Shown piece by piece: positions 1 through 5,269 of a stretch of DNA of 5,269 bases. The DNA is from Spirochaetia bacterium (GTDB lineage Bacteria; Spirochaetota; Spirochaetia; DTKZ01). Both the position numbers and the translations under genes were made by a program. The stretch spans positions 1 through 5,269 of the forward strand of contig JAISXE010000320.1 in NCBI GenBank assembly GCA_031270615.1. The letters are read 5' to 3'. The notes beneath the pieces were generated by a model, which worked only from the letters and a program-made list of their open reading frames with translations, ran no database searches and had not been told where the DNA came from. Positions within the stretch are counted from its first letter, which is position 1; each line of letters opens with the position of its first letter.

Positions 1-203
1 ACGCTCTCCACGGTAAAGCCCAGGCCCCGCAGGGCCGCGCCCATATCGCCGGCGTCGTTCACCGGGTTTTTGAGCCGCGCAAGGTTCCGGTACGCGCCGT
101 TGCCGATGACCAGGGCGAATTTCCGTGGAGCGGACTTCTCCTGGGCCGCGGCAAACGAAAGGGGCAGCAGGAAAACCAGCAGCGCCAAACAAATCTTTTT
201 CAT
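1..203 (-). CDS. Secreted caspase-family (peptidase C14-like) protein, N-terminal part, truncated by window edge
   Basis: Reading leftward from the ATG at 203-201, the frame stays open to the window edge and gives 67 complete codons. Residues 1-20 form a typical signal peptide: MKK, a hydrophobic stretch, then an AAA-Q cleavage site, so the mature protein is probably exported. Residues 29-66 contain the opening of a caspase fold: a FALVIGNGAY strand, then LKNPVNDAGDM leading into a helix, then LRGLGFTV. This is the classic start of bacterial caspase-like (metacaspase or C14) domains. The catalytic His and Cys lie beyond the edge, so activity cannot be judged. The start is supported by a GGAGG six bases upstream. 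The upstream 41-residue ORF overlaps this start by four bases (ATGA), so translation is probably coupled. The family assignment is fairly secure; the target and role are unknown. Confidence 0.85.
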   Translation of the reverse strand, partial: MKKICLALLVFLLPLSFAAAQEKSAPRKFALVIGNGAYRNLARLKNPVNDAGDMGAALRGLGFTVES

Positions 204-325
204 AGACTTCCTCCCTGGACAAGGCCGCTTTGCTCCCCCGCCCCCCGTGACGCCGCGGATCGCTCACAGGCATAAAATGCCAAAATGGTCAAAAGTAATA
301 ACGGAAGGCGGTTGATCGGCTTCAT
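200..325 (-). CDS. Small putative lipoprotein, 41 residues, translationally coupled to the caspase-like gene
   Basis: The frame runs from ATG (325-323) to TGA (202-200). Residues 1-6 (MKPINR) are basic, residues 7-19 are hydrophobic, and the segment ends in FYAC with Cys20. This fits a type II signal peptide with a relaxed lipobox of the kind accepted in spirochaetes. The remaining 21 residues (ERSAASRGAG and onward) are short, polar and unstructured-looking. A purine-rich GAGGAG lies just before the start, although its spacing is only 2 bases (4 if GAGG shifted upstream is used). The stop overlaps the next gene's start as ATGA. It could be a genuine small lipoprotein, a leader ORF that feeds ribosomes to the caspase gene, or the remnant of a longer lipoprotein. 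I do not recognise a family. The signal-peptide architecture and the exact coupling are the reasons for calling it. Confidence 0.6.
   Translation of the reverse strand: MKPINRLPLLLLTILAFYACERSAASRGAGEQSGLVQGGSL
210..214 (-). promoter_or_regulatory. Ribosome binding site of the caspase-like gene
   Basis: On the minus strand GGAGG stands six bases before the ATG at 203, inside a longer purine run (AGGGAGGAAG). This is a strong Shine-Dalgarno match at near-ideal spacing and fixes the start. It lies within the last codons of the upstream 41-residue ORF, so ribosomes terminating there would be positioned to re-initiate. Confidence 0.8.
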
Positions 326-327
326 GG

Positions 328-333
328 CTCCTC
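328..333 (-). promoter_or_regulatory. Probable ribosome binding site of the small lipoprotein ORF
   Basis: On the minus strand GAGGAG lies two bases before the ATG at 325, preceded by an A-rich run. The sequence match is good but the spacing is short. If the AGAGG just upstream is the paired core, the spacing becomes four. It supports initiation of the 41-residue ORF without proving it. Confidence 0.5.
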
Positions 334-386
334 TTTTTTCCGGTTTTACCCGGCGCGCCAATACGGCAAAGACACGCCACAGGGAC

Positions 387-395
387 AGTATACCA
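387..395 (-). promoter_or_regulatory. Candidate extended -10 promoter of the lipoprotein/caspase operon
   Basis: The minus strand reads TGGTATACT, which matches the extended -10 consensus TGnTATAAT at all but one position. The upstream -35 region is poor, at best about 3 of 6 matches. That is typical for extended -10 promoters. Transcription would start near position 380 and leave a leader of roughly 55 bases before the ATG at 325. Within the leader, CCGG-GTAAAA-CCGG (340-353) could form a weak four-pair hairpin. Confidence 0.5.
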
Positions 396-420
396 CCTTT
401 TACCGGAAACCGTACAGCGC

Positions 421-437
421 CAGACCCAGAGGGTCTG
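421..437. promoter_or_regulatory. Perfect 7-bp dyad with 3-base centre, possible operator or activator site
   Basis: CAGACCC-AGA-GGGTCTG is a perfect inverted repeat. Relative to the candidate minus-strand start near 380 it falls at about -41 to -57, where activators commonly bind. No T-run follows on either strand, so it does not look like an intrinsic terminator. The binding protein is unknown. Confidence 0.35.
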
Positions 438-480
438 ATGACCTCCCGTACATGCGCCTTGCTCTCCGGCCCCGGCTGAG

Positions 481-509
481 GTTATCCTGCCCGCATATCG
501 CAAGATAAC
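481..509. repeat. Imperfect 10-bp inverted repeat in the divergent intergenic region
   Basis: GTTATCCTGC (481-490) and GCAAGATAAC (500-509) are inverted copies with one mismatch around a 9-base centre. In minus-strand RNA the mismatch becomes a G-U pair, so a 10-pair stem could form there. No promoter reading into it is evident. It may be a DNA binding site or chance. Confidence 0.3.
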
Positions 510-565
510 TATTGCTCCCGCTCTGACAACAGTGAAAGCCTCCTGCATTAGGTTTTTCGAGGTTC

Positions 566-580
566 TTTTCCCGCGGAAAA
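566..580. repeat. Perfect 6-bp dyad with 3-base centre
   Basis: TTTTCC-CGC-GGAAAA is perfectly symmetric and lies about 40 bp upstream of the putative -35 of the large plus-strand gene. It could be a regulator site. Its sequence is unlike that of the dyad at 421-437, so the two are probably not bound by the same protein. Confidence 0.25.
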
Positions 581-621
581 CATGCCGAATTTGTAATTCC
601 GTCATTCCCTGCTCCGCCGCC

Positions 622-651
622 TTGACTGTATCCCGCTTTCTCCGGTATTTT
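622..651 (+). promoter_or_regulatory. Candidate sigma-70 promoter of the large activase gene, with very short leader
   Basis: TTGACT (622-627, 5 of 6 to consensus) is followed after 18 bases by TATTTT (646-651, 4 of 6). The predicted transcription start is around 657-660, only 6-9 bases before the ATG at 666. That agrees with the absence of any Shine-Dalgarno sequence and suggests leaderless or near-leaderless translation. The -10 element is weak, so another promoter could be used. Confidence 0.4.
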
Positions 652-657
652 AAATAC
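645..657. promoter_or_regulatory. 13-bp dyad overlapping the putative -10 box
   Basis: GTATTT-T-AAATAC is perfectly symmetric with a one-base centre, too tight for an RNA hairpin but suitable for a dimeric DNA-binding protein. It covers the putative -10 element, so a bound protein would block the promoter. A chance AT-rich palindrome is the main alternative. Confidence 0.3.
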
Positions 658-665
658 GGTTTTTC

Positions 666-3600
666 ATGAGTAAGATGTTTTCCGAAATTTGGCTGGGCAT
701 AGACGTTGGCTCCACAACGGCAAAAATCGCGGCCATCGCCCCGGGGGAATCCGGAGTGCTTCTGCGCCGCTACACCCGCCATAACGCCCGTCAGTGCGAA
801 ACGGCCGCGGCGCTTTGCGAAGAAGCCCTGGCGGAGTTTCCCGGTTCCCGGCTGCGCGTCGCGGTATGCGGTTCTGGGGGCAAGACGATAGCAGACCTTA
901 TCCACGCCGCCTATATTCAGGAGGTTGTGGCAAACTCTCTCGCGGTAAAAAATTTTTACCCCCATACGCGGGTCGCCATAGAACTGGGCGGGCAGGACGC
1001 GAAAATCGTCTTTTTCTATCACGACCAGGCTTCAGGCAGGCTTGTGGCTTCGGATATGAGGATGAACGGAAGCTGCGCGGGGGGAACAGGGGCCTTTATC
1101 GACGAGGTGGCTAACCTTTTAAAGATTCCCGTGGAGGATTTTGAGGGCTACGCAGCGCGGGGCGCGCATGTCTACGATATTTCCGGCCGCTGCGGAGTGT
1201 TCGCCAAGACCGACATCCAGCCGCTCCTGAATCAGGGCGTTCTAAAAGAAGACATTGCCCTTTCGGCCTTTCACGCGATCGCCAAGCAGACAATAGGAGG
1301 CCTCGCCCAGGGGCTGGAGTTAAAGCCTCCCATTATTTTTGAGGGCGGCCCCCTTACCTTTAACCCCACGCTTATCAGGGTATTCGCCCAACGGCTGTCT
1401 CTGGGCGAGGCGGGCATTATCCGTCCCGAAAATCCCGAAACCATTGTGGCGCACGGGGCGGCCCTTTCGTTAGGCGAAATATTTGCGGACTTCCCCTGCG
1501 ACTTCCTGCCCGCCCAGGCTCTGACCGCGCTTTCTTCCTACCGGGAGAATATCCGAGGCGATATTCCCGACATAAAAAAGAACTACTTTTTTTCCTCGGC
1601 GGATTTTTCCGCCTTCCAGGCGCGCCACCGGCCGCCGCCCGCCCCCCAGCCGCGGGCAAAAGCAGGCGAGCCCCTCCGCGTATACCTGGGCATAGACGCG
1701 GGTTCCACGACCACCAAGTTTGTGCTTCTTGACGAGGAAGAGAATCTCGTGGACGCGTTTTATACAAGTAACAACGGCGAGCCCCTCAGGGTTATTCGCA
1801 GGGCGCTCCTCGATCTGGCAAAAAAATACCGCGGCCTCGGCATAGATCTCAACATTATCGCCGCAGGAACAACCGGCTACGGGGAAGTCCTCTTTGCCAG
1901 GGCCCTGTCCGCGGACTATCACACGGTGGAAACGGTTGCCCACGCGGCCGCGGCCCTCAAGTACGTGCCGGGAGCAAGTTTTATCCTGGACATAGGCGGC
2001 CAGGACATGAAGGCCATTACCATCAACCACGATATTGTTACCGGCATTACGCTTAACGAAGCCTGCTCCGCCGGCTGCGGCTCGTTCCTGGAAAACTTTG
2101 CCAGGACGCTTGGCATACCCGTGGAAGAGATTGCCGGCGCGGCCTTTCGCGCGAAAAATCCCGCGGAGCTTGGAAGCCGCTGCACGGTTTTTATGAATAG
2201 CTGCATCATCACCGAACAGAAAAACGGCAAGCAGCCGGAGGACATCATGGCCGGCCTGTGCCGCTCCATCATAGAAAACGTGTTTACCAAGGTGGTGCGC
2301 ATCTCCAATTTTTCCGGCCTAGGCGAGAGGATAGTCGTACAGGGCGGAACCTTTAAAAACGACGCGGTCCTGCGCGCGCTGGAACAGTACACGGGTAAAA
2401 CCATTATCCGCGCGCCCTACCCCGGCGAGATGGGGGCAATAGGCATCGCGCTTTTGACAAAAAGGCATGTGGAAAAAACCGCATGCGCTACCTCCCGCTT
2501 TATCGGCCTGGAGGCTCTGCGGGACTTTGACTACACGCAGGAGTCAAAATACGTCTGCCCGTTCTGCAGCAATAACTGCAGCCGCACGCTCATCAGATTT
2601 TCCAACGGGGAGACCTACGTGACCGGCAACCGCTGCGAACGCGGGGAGATCATTGGCGAGGCGGGCAGCGCGGAGGTGCGGGAAAAGGTAAAAAAAATTA
2701 CCGGCAAAATGCAGGCCGTTCCCGACCTTATGAAGCTGCGGGAGCGCCTTCTTTTTCAGGATTATCCGGTTACCCCTTTGAGTCCCGCCAAGGACATACG
2801 CATAGGCCTGCCCCGCGTTTTGGAGTTCTGGAACAGTATGCCCTTCTGGACAACGTTCTGGAAGGCCCTGGGCTTTGGCACGATTATTTCCCGGAAATCC
2901 AGCCGCGCCCTGTTTGAACAAGGGCTCTCATTTGTCTCCTCGGATACCGTCTGCTTTCCCGCAAAACTCGTTCACGGCCACATACGGGATTTAATCGAAA
3001 AAAAAGCCGATCGGATTTTTATGCCCATGATTATCCGTATGCCCTCGGAGAACACCGAACCCCTGTCGGATTACGTGTGCGCCGTCGTCAAAGGCTATCC
3101 CCTTGTGATACGCTACAGCGACGACCCCGAACGCCGCTGGGATACGGCGTTTGACACGCCCATCTTCCACTGGTTTACGCAGAAAAACAGAACCCGGCAA
3201 ATCTGCGATTATGTGCGCACGGTCTTTGGCCTTCCCGAACACATAGTCCGCGGGGCCATCGCGCAGGGCGACGCGGCGCTCGCCTTGTTTCAGAAAGAGC
3301 TTACCGGCGAGGCAAAGCGCGTTATCGCCTATGCCGAAAAAGAAGGCCGCTTCGCCGTGGTGCTGGCCGGAAGGCCCTACCACAACGACGAGCTTGTAAA
3401 TCACGACCTTTCAAGCTACTTTACGCGCCTGGGCATCCCCGTGCTGACGGTAGACTCCCTGCCGGGCCTAAACCTGACGGACCTGCGCGCCACCCGCATC
3501 GAAATCACGAACAACTTTCACGCGCGCATGATGTCAGGCGCAATTTGCGCGGCCCGCAGTCCCGCGCTGGAATACGTGCAGATTGTCAGTTTCGGCTGCG

Positions 3601-5093
3601 GCCACGACGCCATCCTGACCGATGAGGTTATACGGCTTATGAACCTCATCTCCGGCAAAGACCCCCTTATCCTTAAACTCGACGAAGGGGACGCGGCGGG
3701 GCCGCTCACCATCAGGGTAAAATCCTTTATTGAAACCATCAAAACGCGGCGCGAAAAAGCCTCCGCCTCTCTGCGCCTGCGCGGCCTGGAGGATCCCTAC
3801 CCCGTCAAGTTTACCAAAGCGGACTGGAAAAACAAAACCCTGCTTATCCCCAACGTGTCCGCGGCCTTCTGTAAAATCGCCAGCGCCGCCATACGCCGCC
3901 AGGGCTTTAAGGTGCAGCCTCTGCCCCTTGGCGGACGGCAGGCCATCAAGCTCGGCAAAAAATACGTGCACAACGACATCTGCTTCCCCGCGCAGATGAA
4001 TATAGGCGAAGGGCTGTCGGTTCTGGAAAGCGGGCAGTACGCGCCCGATGAGGTGGTCATCGCCCTTGCCAAATACCAGTGCGACTGCCGCCTGTCCCAC
4101 TACGCGAGCCTCGCGCGCAGGGCACTGGATGAGGCGGGCTTTTCCCAGGTTCCCATCATCACCACTGATAAACTCGATTCAAAAAACATGTACCCCGGTT
4201 TCAAGCTGGGCATGGCCTTTGAAATGCGCATGCTCTGGGGGCTTATCATAATGGACATTCTGGAAGACCTTTTCCGTAAAATACGCCCCTACGAAACGAA
4301 CCCCGGCGAAACCGAAGGCGTGTTTCACGCGGCGATAGACCTGGTTGCCGGCGGCCTTGATTCCGGCGGCATACGGGGCGCCGTCAAAGCCTACAAAAAA
4401 GGCGTCGCGATGATGTGCGGGATTCCCTATGACAGGAGCGTGCGCAAACCCCTGGTCTTTATCATCGGGGAGTACCTCCTTAACTACCATCCCGGTTCCA
4501 ATTTTTATGTTGAGGAATACCTGGAGAAGCACAACATGGAGGTGATTCTTCCGCGTATGCTCGACGTGTTCCGCCGCGATTACCTGCGCAAAATATCCGA
4601 AATGAAGGACTTCCATGTACGCTACCCCTTCGGCGAGGCCATAAGCGCCTACATAGGCGAGGGGCTTTTCGACTTTGCCCTGGACAAACTGGAAAAAACC
4701 GCGCGAGTGCACCCCCTCTACGAACCCTCCACGCGCCTTCCAAAAATAGCGGCCGCCACCGACCACGTGATGCACCGCACCTTCACAAGCGGGGAAGGCT
4801 GGCTTATTCCCGGAGAAATCCTGCATCACGCCTCCCGGGGCGTACACTCGTTTGTCATCCTACAACCCTTTGGCTGTCTGCCGAACCACATCTGCGGCCG
4901 GGGCGTTGTCAAGCGCCTCAAAGAAGAACACCCCAACATCCAGATTTTGCCCCTGGACTACGACCCCGACACCAGCTTTGCCAACATCGAAAACCGCCTG
5001 CAAATGCTTATCATGAACGCGCGGGAACTGGAAAAGCTCAAAACTCCGGGACAAAACCAGGGGAAACCCGCGCGGCACACGGTAAAGGTATAG
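666..5093 (+). CDS. Giant fused acyl-CoA dehydratase activase (two BcrAD/BadFG domains) with DUF2229/HgdB-like module
   Basis: The protein has 1475 residues. HgdC-type activases use ATP to push an electron from a [4Fe-4S] cluster to a partner. Activase domain 1 (about 7-275) has DVGSTTAK (13-20), ELGGQDAK (106-113), FEGGPL (225-230) and cluster-type Cys137 and Cys176. A proline-rich linker (321-336) follows. Activase domain 2 (about 338-600) has DAGSTTTK (344-351), DIGGQDMK (442-449), VQGG (558-561) and Cys467 and Cys506. Next comes CPFCSNNC...C (Cys631, 634, 638, 657). Residues 711-1020 resemble DUF2229, with SDTVCFPAK (Cys763), AGRPYH and FGCGHD (Cys978). Residues 1057-1455 resemble an HgdB-like dehydratase subunit, with NDICFPAQ (Cys1106), CDCR, GEGWL and QPFGCLPNH (Cys1404). 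No signal peptide or membrane segment is seen, so it is probably cytosolic and anaerobic. An in-frame stop at 651 excludes an upstream start. ATG 675 is the only close alternative. There is no Shine-Dalgarno. The family is secure; the substrate is unknown. Confidence 0.95.
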   Translation: MSKMFSEIWLGIDVGSTTAKIAAIAPGESGVLLRRYTRHNARQCETAAALCEEALAEFPGSRLRVAVCGSGGKTIADLIHAAYIQEVVANSLAVKNFYPHTRVAIELGGQDAKIVFFYHDQASGRLVASDMRMNGSCAGGTGAFIDEVANLLKIPVEDFEGYAARGAHVYDISGRCGVFAKTDIQPLLNQGVLKEDIALSAFHAIAKQTIGGLAQGLELKPPIIFEGGPLTFNPTLIRVFAQRLSLGEAGIIRPENPETIVAHGAALSLGEIFADFPCDFLPAQALTALSSYRENIRGDIPDIKKNYFFSSADFSAFQARHRPPPAPQPRAKAGEPLRVYLGIDAGSTTTKFVLLDEEENLVDAFYTSNNGEPLRVIRRALLDLAKKYRGLGIDLNIIAAGTTGYGEVLFARALSADYHTVETVAHAAAALKYVPGASFILDIGGQDMKAITINHDIVTGITLNEACSAGCGSFLENFARTLGIPVEEIAGAAFRAKNPAELGSRCTVFMNSCIITEQKNGKQPEDIMAGLCRSIIENVFTKVVRISNFSGLGERIVVQGGTFKNDAVLRALEQYTGKTIIRAPYPGEMGAIGIALLTKRHVEKTACATSRFIGLEALRDFDYTQESKYVCPFCSNNCSRTLIRFSNGETYVTGNRCERGEIIGEAGSAEVREKVKKITGKMQAVPDLMKLRERLLFQDYPVTPLSPAKDIRIGLPRVLEFWNSMPFWTTFWKALGFGTIISRKSSRALFEQGLSFVSSDTVCFPAKLVHGHIRDLIEKKADRIFMPMIIRMPSENTEPLSDYVCAVVKGYPLVIRYSDDPERRWDTAFDTPIFHWFTQKNRTRQICDYVRTVFGLPEHIVRGAIAQGDAALALFQKELTGEAKRVIAYAEKEGRFAVVLAGRPYHNDELVNHDLSSYFTRLGIPVLTVDSLPGLNLTDLRATRIEITNNFHARMMSGAICAARSPALEYVQIVSFGCGHDAILTDEVIRLMNLISGKDPLILKLDEGDAAGPLTIRVKSFIETIKTRREKASASLRLRGLEDPYPVKFTKADWKNKTLLIPNVSAAFCKIASAAIRRQGFKVQPLPLGGRQAIKLGKKYVHNDICFPAQMNIGEGLSVLESGQYAPDEVVIALAKYQCDCRLSHYASLARRALDEAGFSQVPIITTDKLDSKNMYPGFKLGMAFEMRMLWGLIIMDILEDLFRKIRPYETNPGETEGVFHAAIDLVAGGLDSGGIRGAVKAYKKGVAMMCGIPYDRSVRKPLVFIIGEYLLNYHPGSNFYVEEYLEKHNMEVILPRMLDVFRRDYLRKISEMKDFHVRYPFGEAISAYIGEGLFDFALDKLEKTARVHPLYEPSTRLPKIAAATDHVMHRTFTSGEGWLIPGEILHHASRGVHSFVILQPFGCLPNHICGRGVVKRLKEEHPNIQILPLDYDPDTSFANIENRLQMLIMNARELEKLKTPGQNQGKPARHTVKV

Positions 5094-5103
5094 CGGATAT
5101 CCG
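5094..5103. repeat. Perfect 10-bp palindrome immediately after the stop codon
   Basis: CGGATATCCG begins at the base after the TAG of the large gene. It has no loop and no following T-run, so it is not an intrinsic terminator as such. Its significance is uncertain. Confidence 0.25.
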
Positions 5104-5123
5104 GACAGCATTTCAAATTCATT

Positions 5124-5269
5124 AGACTTGTTTAAGAACCTCACCTTACGCAAAAATAAAAATTAACCACGAACAACACAGCAAACACGCACAAAAGCCA
5201 TGTATTTCGATCAAAAAATCCATATTTTCCGTATTTTCCGCGTCGTCAGGTTTCTCTTGGAGACTGTCT
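5124..5269. repeat. Noncoding tail with 9-bp periodicity, possible intergenic repeat element
   Basis: No gene is supported here. Three consecutive 9-base units, CACGAACAA, CACAGCAAA and CACGCACAA (5168-5194), follow TTAAC. This resembles the TTAACCACGAA-type intergenic repeats found in many bacterial genomes. Further on, TATTTTCCG is duplicated in tandem (5223-5240), again with a 9-base period. The flanks, AGACTTGTTTAAGAACCT (5124-5141) and the inverted form of AGGTTTCTCTTGGAGACTG near the right edge, share an imperfect inverted similarity (AGAC, AAGA, AACCT). That could mark the ends of a small nonautonomous element. The right side is cut by the window. Confidence 0.35.
5223..5240. repeat. 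Exact tandem duplication of a 9-base unit
   Basis: TATTTTCCG occurs twice back to back and is followed by CG. It shares the 9-base period of the nearby degenerate array at 5168-5194, which suggests the two belong to the same repetitive element. Confidence 0.6.

Noticed and set aside
70..479. Plus-strand open frames of 81 and 64 residues (70-315 and 285-479)
   Set aside because: They lie antisense to the caspase-like and lipoprotein genes, lack ribosome binding sites and show no protein-like pattern.
264..1022. 252-residue open frame on the minus strand
   Set aside because: It overlaps the first 357 bases of the large gene in antisense and also the better-supported small lipoprotein ORF. Its translation has no recognisable domain and is rich in Arg, Gly and Cys, as expected of an antisense shadow in GC-rich DNA.
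1620..1675. Very C-rich tract inside the large gene, possible frameshift or domain junction artefact
   Set aside because: The frame continues cleanly through a proline-rich linker into the second activase domain. The tract simply encodes that linker.
5094..5150. Intrinsic terminator after the large gene
   Set aside because: The palindrome after the stop has no loop and no T-run follows it. No other GC-rich hairpin with a U-tract is visible before the window edge.
4860..5153. 97-residue minus-strand frame crossing the 3' end of the large gene
   Set aside because: Most of it is antisense to the conserved C-terminal module, with no RBS or known motif.
5168..5194. CRISPR array
   Set aside because: The 9-base units are directly adjacent and degenerate, with no spacers.

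Overview
The window is about 5.3 kb of moderately GC-rich bacterial DNA. It holds one very large intact gene on the plus strand, and a divergently transcribed pair on the minus strand that runs off the left edge. The taxon is not proven by anything here. The combination of a giant fused activase/dehydratase-like protein, a secreted caspase-fold protein and a tiny lipoprotein with a relaxed lipobox would suit an anaerobic spirochaete of the Treponema type. An anaerobic Firmicute or another gut anaerobe is also possible.

Left part, minus strand: a 41-residue putative lipoprotein ORF (200-325) is followed by a secreted caspase-like protein (1-203, only the first 67 residues present). The stop of the first overlaps the start of the second in an ATGA arrangement, and the second gene's ribosome binding site lies inside the first. 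The two are therefore probably one translationally coupled operon. A candidate extended -10 promoter (387-395) lies about 60 bases upstream of the first start codon.

The divergent intergenic region (326-665, 340 bp) holds both putative promoters and four short dyad symmetries (421-437, 481-509, 566-580, 645-657). I see no convincing RNA gene or protein gene in its middle.

Main part, plus strand: 666-5093 encodes a 1475-residue protein. It has two complete CoA-dehydratase activase (BcrAD/BadFG, HgdC-type) ATPase domains in tandem, then a CxxCxxxC...C motif, then two regions resembling DUF2229 and HgdB-type 2-hydroxyacyl-CoA dehydratase. An ATP-dependent low-potential electron donor and an iron-sulfur acceptor module thus appear to be combined in one chain. 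The true substrate cannot be read from the sequence.

Right end (5094-5269): noncoding. It carries a palindrome just after the stop and a short repeat-like element with 9-bp periodicity. I found no clear intrinsic terminator.
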